Shown here piece after piece: positions 9,193-17,732 of a stretch of DNA of 64,000 nucleotides. The translations under genes and the position numbers were made by a program. This DNA comes from Urbifossiella limnaea (lineage in GTDB: Bacteria; Planctomycetota; Planctomycetia; Gemmatales; Gemmataceae), in contig NZ_CP036273.1 in assembly GCF_007747215.1 (NCBI RefSeq), forward strand, positions 2,340,322 through 2,404,321, in the 5' to 3' direction. The notes beneath the pieces were generated by a model. It worked only from the letters and a program-made list of their open reading frames with translations. It was not told the DNA's origin and ran no database searches. Each line of letters starts with the position of its first letter. The stretch's first letter is position 1.

Positions 9193-9265
9193 GCGGGGGT
9201 GGAGTAGACAGTCAACTCGCCGGGCTAATCCCCCGGAGCCGTGGGTGCGACACCCACCCCCCGCA
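9193..9265 (+). tRNA. Atypical tRNA-like gene, anticodon position reads AAT
   Basis: A full cloverleaf of 73 nt can be drawn with no mismatches: acceptor GCGGGGG/CCCCCGC, T8, D stem GAGT/ACTC, anticodon stem CCGGG/CCCGG, T stem GTGGG/CCCAC, and A73. The anticodon loop is CTAATCC, so positions 34-36 are AAT and position 37 is C rather than a purine. The T loop TGCGACA lacks the normal TTC, and the D loop AGACAGTCA lacks the GG that would pair with it, so both partners of the usual elbow contact are changed. A11:T24 and three G-C pairs in the anticodon stem recall initiator tRNAs. CCA is not encoded. It may be a functional odd tRNA, a non-coding tRNA-like RNA, or a decayed copy. Confidence 0.6.
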
Positions 9266-9286
9266 CTCCGCTCCCGTCCGACGCAC

Positions 9287-9327
9287 GTCGCGCAAGAAAA
9301 GAGTCGCAACGATCTCCGTTGCGACTC
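9287..9327 (-). terminator. Intrinsic terminator of tRNA-Thr
   Basis: On the minus strand, just past the 3' end of tRNA-Thr, a perfect 10-bp stem (GAGTCGCAAC/GTTGCGACTC with a 7-nt loop) is followed by TTTTCTT. This is a classical Rho-independent terminator. On the plus strand there is no T tract, so it does not serve the tRNA-like gene. Confidence 0.85.
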
Positions 9328-9335
9328 TCGTCGAG

Positions 9336-9407
9336 AGCCACCTGTCGGATTTGAACCGACGACCCCCGCTTTACGAAAGCGGTGCACTACCGCTGTGCTA
9401 AGGTGGC
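9336..9407 (-). tRNA. tRNA-Thr (anticodon CGT)
   Basis: The cloverleaf is complete: acceptor GCCACCT/AGGTGGC, T loop TTCAAAT, anticodon stem CCGCT/AGCGG around TTCGTAA, giving anticodon CGT for codon ACG. CCA is not encoded. It ends nine bases before a strong intrinsic terminator on its strand and faces the endonuclease IV gene divergently. Confidence 0.95.
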
Positions 9408-9483
9408 GAATCCGTCACCGGAATTCTATCGGCCGGCGGCGGCGGCGACTACCAGACTTTCCCCCAACTCCCGGAAGCGACCC

Positions 9484-10371
9484 ATGCCGCTGTTCGGCGC
9501 TCACCTGTCCGTCGCCGGCGGGCTCCACAAGGCGCCCGCGGCCGCCGCCGAGCTCGGCATGGACACCGTGCAGGTGTTCACGGCCAACCCCAACGCCTGG
9601 GCCGCCAAGAAACTCGACCCCGCCGCCGTCGCCGCGTTCAAGCAGGCCGTCGCCGCCAGCGGCGTCCAATACCCCACGGCCCACGACTCGTACCTCATCA
9701 ACCTCGCCGCCCCCGACGACGGCCTGTGGCACAAGTCCATCGACGCCTTCGCCGCCGAACTCGACCGCTCCGAGGAACTCGGTCTCAGCTACGTCGTCAC
9801 CCACCCGGGGGCGCACGTCGGCACCGGCGTCGAAGCCGGCGTCACGCGCGTCGTCGCCGCGCTGGACATCATCCTGGAGCGGTGCCGCGGCTACCGGGTT
9901 CGCGTGCTGCTGGAGACGACCGCGGGGCAGGGCACCACCCTCGGCGCCGCCTTCGACGAACTCGCCGCCATGCTCGACCGCGTGAAGCAGCCCGAACGGC
10001 TCGGCGTGTGCCTCGACACGTGCCACGTCTTCGCCGCCGGCTACCCCCTCGGCACCGCCGCCGACTACGCCGACACCTTCGGCCAGTTCGACCGCCTCAT
10101 CGGCCTGAAGCGGCTGTGCCTGTTCCACGTCAACGACAGTCTCAAACCGCTCGGCAGCCGGGTGGACCGGCACGCCGGCATCGGCCTCGGCGAGATGGGC
10201 GACGAGCCGTTCCGCCGGCTCGTGCGCGACCCGCGCTTCGCCGACATGCCGATGATTCTGGAGACGCCGAAAGAGGACGCCGCGGGCAACCCGATGGACG
10301 CGGTGAACCTGGCGCGGCTGAAGGGGTTCGCGGCCCCGCCGTCGTCGAAGCGGAAGCGGCGGGTCGTGTAG
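9484..10371 (+). CDS. nfo: Deoxyribonuclease IV (AP endonuclease, EndoIV family)
   Basis: A 295-residue TIM-barrel endonuclease that cleaves 5' of abasic sites in base-excision repair. The family motifs are in order: GAHLSVAGGLHKA at the N-terminus, VTHPGAHVG, LLETTAGQG, CLDTCHVFAAGYPL (zinc ligands), HVNDSLKPLGSRVDRHAGIG and ILETPKED. The length fits the family. The ATG is directly before the conserved first strand. It stands alone between tRNA-Thr and enolase. The C-terminus ends in a basic SSKRKRRVV tail, which may aid DNA binding. Confidence 0.96.
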   Translation: MPLFGAHLSVAGGLHKAPAAAAELGMDTVQVFTANPNAWAAKKLDPAAVAAFKQAVAASGVQYPTAHDSYLINLAAPDDGLWHKSIDAFAAELDRSEELGLSYVVTHPGAHVGTGVEAGVTRVVAALDIILERCRGYRVRVLLETTAGQGTTLGAAFDELAAMLDRVKQPERLGVCLDTCHVFAAGYPLGTAADYADTFGQFDRLIGLKRLCLFHVNDSLKPLGSRVDRHAGIGLGEMGDEPFRRLVRDPRFADMPMILETPKEDAAGNPMDAVNLARLKGFAAPPSSKRKRRVV

Positions 10372-10617
10372 CGTGGGCGGCCGAGCATCGGACTTGACAT
10401 TTCCCGTTCTCCGGTTCAAGCCGGCCGACCGTCGCCGCCGAAACAACTGGCACACACACCGCACCGGACACGGCCGGCCGCGGGGAACGAGGTCGGGGGG
10501 CAGGGGCGCACGGCCGGAGGCCGGTCGCCGCCGGCCCCCCGGCCGGTCCGGTTGACCGGCGGCGGCCCCCGACGCCGCCTGGTCCCGGACGTTCCCCGCG
10601 GCCGGCTCGTTTTCGAA

Positions 10618-12018
<1,401 letters not shown>

Positions 12019-12034
12019 CTCAGGGAGCGATTTC

Positions 12035-12151
12035 ACCACCGAGTCACAGAGGGCACAGAGAGAAGACAGAAAGCCGAGAACAGTACCATTCTGAAGAACG
12101 GTATTGTCTCGGTTCTTGGTCTTCTCTCTGTGCCCTCTGTGACTCTGTGGT
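12035..12151. repeat. CACAGAG-word inverted repeat
   Basis: Arms of 33 bp (12035-12067 and 12119-12151) are reverse complements with one mismatch; the inner 27 bp match perfectly. The words are CACAGAG-type, and a smaller inverted repeat around GAGAACAGTACC sits in the loop. A second member of the same word family, with GCAGAG words, lies at 59240-59325. Between enolase and a membrane-protein gene it could act as a transcription terminator or mRNA stabiliser. Confidence 0.9.
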
Positions 12152-12163
12152 TAATCTTGTTTT

Positions 12164-12733
12164 ATGCCCCCGTTCCTCTCCGACCCGCCGTCCACGGCGT
12201 ACCTCGTCCTTGCGGCGCTGGTCATCGTCGCCGGCGCCGTCGCGGCCCGGTGGCAGGACCGCAAGCGCGTCGGCATCTTCCTCGTCTCGCTGCTCCTGCT
12301 CGGCGGGCTGTACCTGCTCGACCGGCTGAACGCGAGTCCGCGCGAGGAGGCGGTCGAAGGTGTCGGCGCGCTGCTCGACGCGGTCAACCAGCGGCAGCCG
12401 GACCGGTTCCTGAGCCACGTCTCCGACTCGTTCGACGCCAAGGGGCTGAAGAAGGCCGACCTGCGCCGCGCCGTCGAGTTGGCCCGCCAGTTCGACGCCA
12501 AGGTCGTGGCTTGGAACTTCGACCGCAACCGCGTCGTGTACCACGACACCGACCCGCCGGCGGTGGACGTGGAGTTCGACGCGAAGGCCGAGGGGCCGGG
12601 CGGCACGGTGCCCAAGCACGTGAAGGCGACGTTCGTCCGCGACCCGGACGGCAAATACCGGATGCGGTCGTTCGCCACCTACAACATCGTGCAGAAGCAG
12701 GCCGAAGAACCGATCCCCGGCCTGGGCAAGTGA
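12164..12733 (+). CDS. Membrane-anchored protein of unknown function
   Basis: A 189-residue protein with two predicted transmembrane segments near the N-terminus (about 13-28 and 37-52, STAYLVLAALVIVAGAVAA and VGIFLVSLLLLGGLYLLD). A soluble domain of about 130 residues follows. The alternation of helices and strands in that domain, with ALLDAVNQRQPDRFLSHVS early, resembles an NTF2/SnoaL-like alpha+beta barrel; this is a weak fold guess. It starts 13 bp after an inverted repeat and is followed 18 bp later by the FhcC-GNAT gene, so the two may be cotranscribed. The function is not known. Confidence 0.8.
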   Translation: MPPFLSDPPSTAYLVLAALVIVAGAVAARWQDRKRVGIFLVSLLLLGGLYLLDRLNASPREEAVEGVGALLDAVNQRQPDRFLSHVSDSFDAKGLKKADLRRAVELARQFDAKVVAWNFDRNRVVYHDTDPPAVDVEFDAKAEGPGGTVPKHVKATFVRDPDGKYRMRSFATYNIVQKQAEEPIPGLGK

Positions 12734-12751
12734 CGCGCGAGTAACCCGGCC

Positions 12752-14038
12752 GTGCTGCTGCTGACCCGTCGCGCCCCGTCGCCGATCCCGCTCGAAGTCG
12801 AGGGGATCGTTCCCGAGAAGCTGGCCGGGCTCTCGCGACTCGAAGCCGCCAGGCTCCCCGTCTACCACGGCAACCGCACGGAACCGCTCGGCGAGTGGTT
12901 CGACGTGGCCGGCGACGCGGCCGACGGCGTGGTCCGCTTCGCCGGCGATACTGCGACCGTGAAGCACGTCGGCGCCGGCATGACGACCGGCCGCGTGGAG
13001 GTGGAGGGCGGTGTCGGGATGCACGCCGGCGCGGGGATGCGCGGCGGCTCGCTCACGATTCACGGCGACGCCGGCGACTGGCTCGGCGCCGAGATGAAGG
13101 GCGGCCGCATCGCCGTATTCGGCAGCGCAGGAAGTCAGGTGGGGGCGGCGTACCGCGGCTCGCGGCGCGGCATGACCGGCGGCGAAATCCACGTCCGCGG
13201 GTCGGCCGGCGACGAGGTCGGGCTGCTGATGCGGCGCGGGCTCGTCGCCGTCGGCGGGGCGTGTGGGCAGTTCGCGGGCGCGTCGATGATCGCGGGGAGT
13301 GTGTTCGTGTTCGGGGCGGTCGGCGGGCGGGCCGGGGCGGGGATGAAGCGCGGCACCGTGTTCGCCGGCGGCGGCGTGGTGAACCTGCCGCCGAGCTTCC
13401 GCGAAGCGTGCGACTACGCCCCGACGTTCCTGCCGGTCTACGCCCGACACGTCGCGCGAGTCGGCGTCATACCTGTCGGTCGGGCGGCGGCGCGGGTGCG
13501 CTGCTGGCGCGGCGACTTGCTCCACGGCGGCACCGGCGAGGTGCTCGTCGGCGACGGCCCAGCGGGGGAACCCGCGCCGGCCTTCGTCGTGCGGGAGTAC
13601 CGCCCCGCGGACGCGCCGGCGCTGCTGGACGTGTTCCGCACCGCGATCCGCCGCACCGCGGCCGCCGACTACAACGCGGAGCAGGTGCGGGCGTGGTCCG
13701 ATGCCGATCCGGCAACCTGGGCCGGCCGCTTCGAGGGGCGGTACGTCCGCGTCGCGGTGGTGGCTGGCACCCCGGTCGGCTTCGCGGAGTTGGAGTCGAA
13801 CGGGCACGTCGACCGCGTCTACGTGTCGCCGGACCACGGCCGCCGCGGCATCGGCCGGGCGCTGGTGTCGGGGCTGATCGAGGAGGCGAAGCGGCGCGGA
13901 CTGAGGCGGCTGTGGGTCGAGGTGAGCCTGACGGCGCGGCCGTGCTTCGAGTCGGCCGGCTTCCGCGTCGTGGCGCCGCAGGTGGTGACGTGCCGCGGCG
14001 CGGAGTTCGTCAACTACCGGATGGAGCGAGTGGGCTGA
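12752..14038 (+). CDS. Formylmethanofuran dehydrogenase subunit C-like protein fused to a GNAT acetyltransferase
   Basis: A 428-residue fusion starting at GTG. Residues about 1-270 are FhcC/FwdC-like. Repeated right-handed beta-helix units (GAGMTTGRVEVEGGVGMHAG, GGEIHVRGSAGDEVG, GAGMKRGTVFAGG) mark the fold, which is shared with the glutamate synthase C-terminal domain. In planctomycetes FhcC belongs to the formyltransferase/hydrolase complex of tetrahydromethanopterin-linked C1 metabolism. Residues about 272-428 are a GNAT domain, with the acetyl-CoA loop RRGIGRA and the downstream FESAGFRVV strand. No other C1-pathway genes are in view. The frame is continuous across the junction, so the fusion is visible in the sequence rather than a frameshift artefact. 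The acceptor of the acetyl group is unknown. Confidence 0.88.
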   Translation: MLLLTRRAPSPIPLEVEGIVPEKLAGLSRLEAARLPVYHGNRTEPLGEWFDVAGDAADGVVRFAGDTATVKHVGAGMTTGRVEVEGGVGMHAGAGMRGGSLTIHGDAGDWLGAEMKGGRIAVFGSAGSQVGAAYRGSRRGMTGGEIHVRGSAGDEVGLLMRRGLVAVGGACGQFAGASMIAGSVFVFGAVGGRAGAGMKRGTVFAGGGVVNLPPSFREACDYAPTFLPVYARHVARVGVIPVGRAAARVRCWRGDLLHGGTGEVLVGDGPAGEPAPAFVVREYRPADAPALLDVFRTAIRRTAAADYNAEQVRAWSDADPATWAGRFEGRYVRVAVVAGTPVGFAELESNGHVDRVYVSPDHGRRGIGRALVSGLIEEAKRRGLRRLWVEVSLTARPCFESAGFRVVAPQVVTCRGAEFVNYRMERVG

Positions 14039-14077
14039 CCGACCATGAGTTTCAGGCCTTCGGCCGGAAAACGGTAG

Positions 14078-16753
14078 TCACCGCGACGAGCGGAACCGCA
14101 GCCACCCCTCGGGCACCACGTATAGCCCGCCCCGCGGCAGGCCCACCGTCCGCAGCAGGTCCGTCGGCGCTGCCCCGGAGCCGACCATCGCCGCCAGCCC
14201 GCCGCCGACGAAGCCCGCCGCCACCGCGTTCCCACGGACCGCGCCGCCGACCGTGCCGTCCGCGAACAGGTCCGGCTTCACCAGCAGCGCCACACCGGGG
14301 CCGGCGCCAATGAGCTGCGGGCCGCCCGTCGCCGCGACCGTCACCGCCGAGCGCGAGTCGGCCGGCATCCCGACGCCGCCGGCCGGCGGGGCGAAGGACG
14401 CGAACACCGGCCGCCCCGGCGCGCCGACGAACTCGGCGAGCACCCGCGGGTTCACCTGCAGGTGCCGCCGCAGTGCGGGGAGCCGTGCGTCGTAGAGTTC
14501 CTGCCCGTCCAGCATGACGGCGTAGCGGCCGTCCTCGGGCACGGCGAACTCCACCACCTGCTCGTAGATGCCGTAGGTCGGCTCCGCCACGAGGCGGTAC
14601 GGGCCGCCGACCGGGCGCGCGACCTCCTTCAACTCGTCGCTCGCCCGCACCTTGCCGGCGGGGTCGAGTTGCTGGAACACTCGCACCGTCAGCGGGAACA
14701 CGGCCGCGGTGCCGCCGTAGCCGGCCGAGTCGTGCGTTTCGCGCCACTGCACCGTCAGCCGCAGCTTCGTGCCGGCCTTCAGCGTCGGCGTCACGGTGCC
14801 GTCGGCGGCGCGGCTCGCCAGGAAATTCAACTCGCGCGTCCACTCGCCCTTCGGCAGCGGCACCCCGGGCGGGGCGAACTCGGCGTGGGCGTTGCCGTCG
14901 GCGTCCACGAACGGGCCGCCCCACACGGAGCCGACGGCCGGGCTCGCCGCCTGCACCCACACCGGCCGCGGGCTCAGCCGCGGCCGCGTGGCGCTGCGGC
15001 TGATGGGCTCCGCCACCGCGTCGCCGGCGTAGCCGGTGTCCACGTACTGGCTCAGGGCGCTGAGGCCGTCCATCGGGAAGCCGGCGTCCCAGGCCAGCGT
15101 GTTCACCACCACCGTCGCCCCGGCCAGCGCCTCCATCGACCGCTGCAGCGCCGTGGCCCGCGCGATGGCCTTGCTCGTGGCCGCCTCCTCGGCGATCAGG
15201 TCGTTCAGCGCCTTCGTCGCGGCGTCGCGGCGGGCCACGGCGCGGTCGTCGTCCGAGTTGTTGGCCGTGGCCGTGCGGTACTCCAGCACGGCCTCGGTGT
15301 TCCGCTTCTTCAACTCCTCGGTCCGCAGCGTCAGCTCGACGATCCGCGACTGCATGGCGTCCGAGAACGTGGCGTCGCCGCGGGCGAAGCGGGCCACCGT
15401 CACCACCTGGAACAGCGACGCCGGGTCGACGCGCACGAGCACCAGCGCCGCCTTCGGCGCGGCCAGCCGGGCGGCGCGGGCCGCGGCGGTGCCGGCGCTC
15501 TCGGTCGCGTCCGCGCTCGGCGCCGGCTCCACGTCCGGCGACAGTTCGGCCGTCAGGTCCAGCAGCGTGACGCCGGGCGTCGCCTTCATGCCCGGGAAGT
15601 CGGTGGCGATGACGATGACCTTCGTCCCGTCGCCCAGGAAGCCGTTCTTGTGGAAGGCGTCGAGCTTCGTCGCGCGCAGGGCCGCGTCGGGGGCGGTCGC
15701 CGCGGGGGCACCGGCCGGCGCGGGCGCCGCCGTCTCGGTCGCGGCCCGGGGCAGCCGCACGTACACGACGCCCGGCTCGGCCGCGAACCGCTCCAGGTCG
15801 GAGGCGACGACGAACCGCAGCGTCAGCACATGGCCCACAGACCCCTCGACGGTCGCGGGGGCCAACTCGGGCCGCTTCGTCGTCGGGTTCGGCAGCACCC
15901 GGCTGTACTCGGTCATCAGCTTCGTGCGGAGGCGGTCGATGTCGCCGGTGTCGAACACGCGGTCCGTCACCACCTCGACGCGGAGCGGCTGCCCGGCGGC
16001 GGCCATGTTGTCGAGCACGGCTCGGAGGTCGGGCGTGAACGCGGCGCGGTTGGGCGCCACCGGAGGCGCGGCGTAGGGTGCCGGGTCGGCGACGTTCAGT
16101 ACCTGCACCAGCCGGACGGGGTTCACGTCCCGCAGCGGCACCGGCAATTCCACCTCGGCGGCGTCGGCCGCGAACCACCCCGACGGCTCGTTCCGCACGT
16201 CCTTCACGAGGCGGAACAGGTTCCCGGCCGGCAGGTCGCCGCGGACGATCGTGAAGCCCTGCGGGTCGTAGCCGACCAGCTCCGTGAAGCCGATTCGGGC
16301 CAGGTGCGCGACCGTTTGGCCGTGGAACCGCTGCTGCTGGCCGGGCGTGAAGCCGGTCGCCAGCGCAAGCCGCACCGCCACGCGCTGCTCCGGACCGGGG
16401 ACCGCGAAGTCGGCCGGGCGGAACAGGATGGTCTTGATGCGCGGGTCGCCCTGAAGCTTGGCGAAGCCGGTGGCCGGCAGCGTGCCGCGCATCCGCTCCG
16501 CGGTCGGGTCGAACACGTCGAGTTCGGGCTCCAACTCGCCGGTGGTGTCGCGGACGAACCCGGCGTCCTTCAGCGTCGCCTCCATGGCGCGGAACTGGCG
16601 GACGCGCTCGGTACGGTCGGCGGTGATGCGGTAGCGGAACTCGACGGCCAGTTTTTCGGGCACCGCCGGGTACACCACCTGCGCCGACGCGACAGACGGA
16701 AGTACAAGTAGCAGGACGGCCGGGAGCCACCGGGCCGGACGGACGTGGGTCAT
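14078..16753 (-). CDS. Large secreted protein, possibly a degenerate subtilisin-like fold
   Basis: An 891-residue exported protein. The start at 16753 puts a clean signal peptide first (PARWLPAVLLLVLPSVASA, cleavage before QVVYP). A start nine codons upstream would add charged residues before it. The middle has a segment NGFLGDGTKVIVIATDFPG like the first strand and Asp of S8 peptidases. Further on is ATVVVNTLAWDAGFPMD, where a subtilase would carry its active site, but no HGT or GTS-type motif is visible. If it is S8-derived it has lost catalysis. Residues about 510-560 form a helical insert. The C-terminal third is strand-rich and may be an extracellular binding region. It is convergent with the FhcC-GNAT gene. 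Confidence 0.75.
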   Translation of the reverse strand: MTHVRPARWLPAVLLLVLPSVASAQVVYPAVPEKLAVEFRYRITADRTERVRQFRAMEATLKDAGFVRDTTGELEPELDVFDPTAERMRGTLPATGFAKLQGDPRIKTILFRPADFAVPGPEQRVAVRLALATGFTPGQQQRFHGQTVAHLARIGFTELVGYDPQGFTIVRGDLPAGNLFRLVKDVRNEPSGWFAADAAEVELPVPLRDVNPVRLVQVLNVADPAPYAAPPVAPNRAAFTPDLRAVLDNMAAAGQPLRVEVVTDRVFDTGDIDRLRTKLMTEYSRVLPNPTTKRPELAPATVEGSVGHVLTLRFVVASDLERFAAEPGVVYVRLPRAATETAAPAPAGAPAATAPDAALRATKLDAFHKNGFLGDGTKVIVIATDFPGMKATPGVTLLDLTAELSPDVEPAPSADATESAGTAAARAARLAAPKAALVLVRVDPASLFQVVTVARFARGDATFSDAMQSRIVELTLRTEELKKRNTEAVLEYRTATANNSDDDRAVARRDAATKALNDLIAEEAATSKAIARATALQRSMEALAGATVVVNTLAWDAGFPMDGLSALSQYVDTGYAGDAVAEPISRSATRPRLSPRPVWVQAASPAVGSVWGGPFVDADGNAHAEFAPPGVPLPKGEWTRELNFLASRAADGTVTPTLKAGTKLRLTVQWRETHDSAGYGGTAAVFPLTVRVFQQLDPAGKVRASDELKEVARPVGGPYRLVAEPTYGIYEQVVEFAVPEDGRYAVMLDGQELYDARLPALRRHLQVNPRVLAEFVGAPGRPVFASFAPPAGGVGMPADSRSAVTVAATGGPQLIGAGPGVALLVKPDLFADGTVGGAVRGNAVAAGFVGGGLAAMVGSGAAPTDLLRTVGLPRGGLYVVPEGWLRFRSSR

Positions 16754-16926
16754 GCTGCGGCCTCGCTGCGGGCGGTCCATCGTTCATCCTGACGCGGCGG
16801 GTGCGCCTTGCCAACCCGGCTGGGGGAAATATGCCTCCCCCGCGGCCGGCCCCGGGGCGGCGACCGGACCCACCGAACGGAATTCGCCCGCCGGCCGCGC
16901 CGGCGGCGCCACGAAACGGAGACGCG

Positions 16927-17682
16927 ATGGCTGGCGCGAACCTGACGGCAATCGTGACGGGGGCGTCCAGCGGGATCGGCCGGGCGCTGGCGGTCGCACT
17001 GGCCCGGCAAGGGCGGCCGGTCGGGGCGGTCGCCCGCCGCGCCGACCTGCTGGCCGAACTCGCCGCCGAGGTCCGCGCCGCCGGCGGCACCATCGAGACG
17101 GCCGTCGCCGACGTGGCCGACCGCGCCGGGCTTGCCGCCGCGATTCACGGTCTGGAGCAGAAGCTCGGCCCGACCGACCTGCTGATCGCCAACGCGGGGA
17201 TGGGCGGCGAGACCGGAGCGGTCGAGATGAACGTGCCGCAGGTCGAGGCGATCATGAGGGTGAACTTTCTCGGCGTCGTGTACGCCATCGAGGCGGTGCT
17301 GCCGGGAATGATCGAACGCCGCGCCGGGCACGTGGTCGGCATTTCGAGCGTGGCCGCGTACAAGGGGCTGCCGGGGGCGGCGGCGTACTGCGCCAGCAAG
17401 GCGGCGGTGAACGTGTACCTGGAGGGGCTGCGGATCGAGCTGCGGAAGCTCGGCGTCGCGGTCACGGCCGTGTGCCCCGGCTTCGTGCGGACGCCGATGG
17501 TGGCAAAGAACCCGCCGATGCCGTTCCTGATGGAGCCAGAAGCGGCGGCGGCGCGCATCCTGGGGGCACTGCCGGGGAAGCCGAAGGTGTTCGAGTTCCC
17601 GCGGCGGATGAAGTGGCTGATCCGGCTGGCGCGGTGGGCGCCGGACCGGTTCGTGGCGCGGAAGGTGAAGATGAAGCTGTGA
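16927..17682 (+). CDS. Short-chain dehydrogenase/reductase (SDR)
   Basis: A 251-residue classical SDR. It has the nucleotide loop TGASSGIG (residues 11-18), the NAG motif at 89-91, the catalytic Ser at 140-141, and Tyr154 and Lys158 in AYCASKA. PGFVRTPM follows the active site. The last 40 residues (FEFPRRMKWLIRLARWAPDRF) are hydrophobic and basic, suggesting a membrane-associated C-terminus as in some sterol or acylglycerol reductases. ATG at 16927 was chosen because GGAG lies 6 bp upstream and the Rossmann strand begins at once; an upstream start would add a Pro-rich stretch that looks non-coding. The substrate is unknown. Confidence 0.92.
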   Translation: MAGANLTAIVTGASSGIGRALAVALARQGRPVGAVARRADLLAELAAEVRAAGGTIETAVADVADRAGLAAAIHGLEQKLGPTDLLIANAGMGGETGAVEMNVPQVEAIMRVNFLGVVYAIEAVLPGMIERRAGHVVGISSVAAYKGLPGAAAYCASKAAVNVYLEGLRIELRKLGVAVTAVCPGFVRTPMVAKNPPMPFLMEPEAAAARILGALPGKPKVFEFPRRMKWLIRLARWAPDRFVARKVKMKL

Positions 17683-17732
17683 CGACGCGCCACGGACTTT
17701 GTGCCTAGCTCACGCCCGTGTACCATGCCCCC

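Noticed and set aside
10394-10399. TTGACA after endonuclease IV as an enolase promoter
   Set aside because: No acceptable -10 at 16-18 bp spacing, and it is about 320 bp from the gene.
14462-16711. A 749-residue plus-strand frame opposite the large secreted protein
   Set aside because: Arg/Gly/His-rich, no domain, and antisense to a protein with a clean signal peptide.
16801-16926. Upstream start for the SDR gene
   Set aside because: It would add a Pro/Arg-rich stretch before the Rossmann strand; the ATG at 16927 has GGAG upstream.
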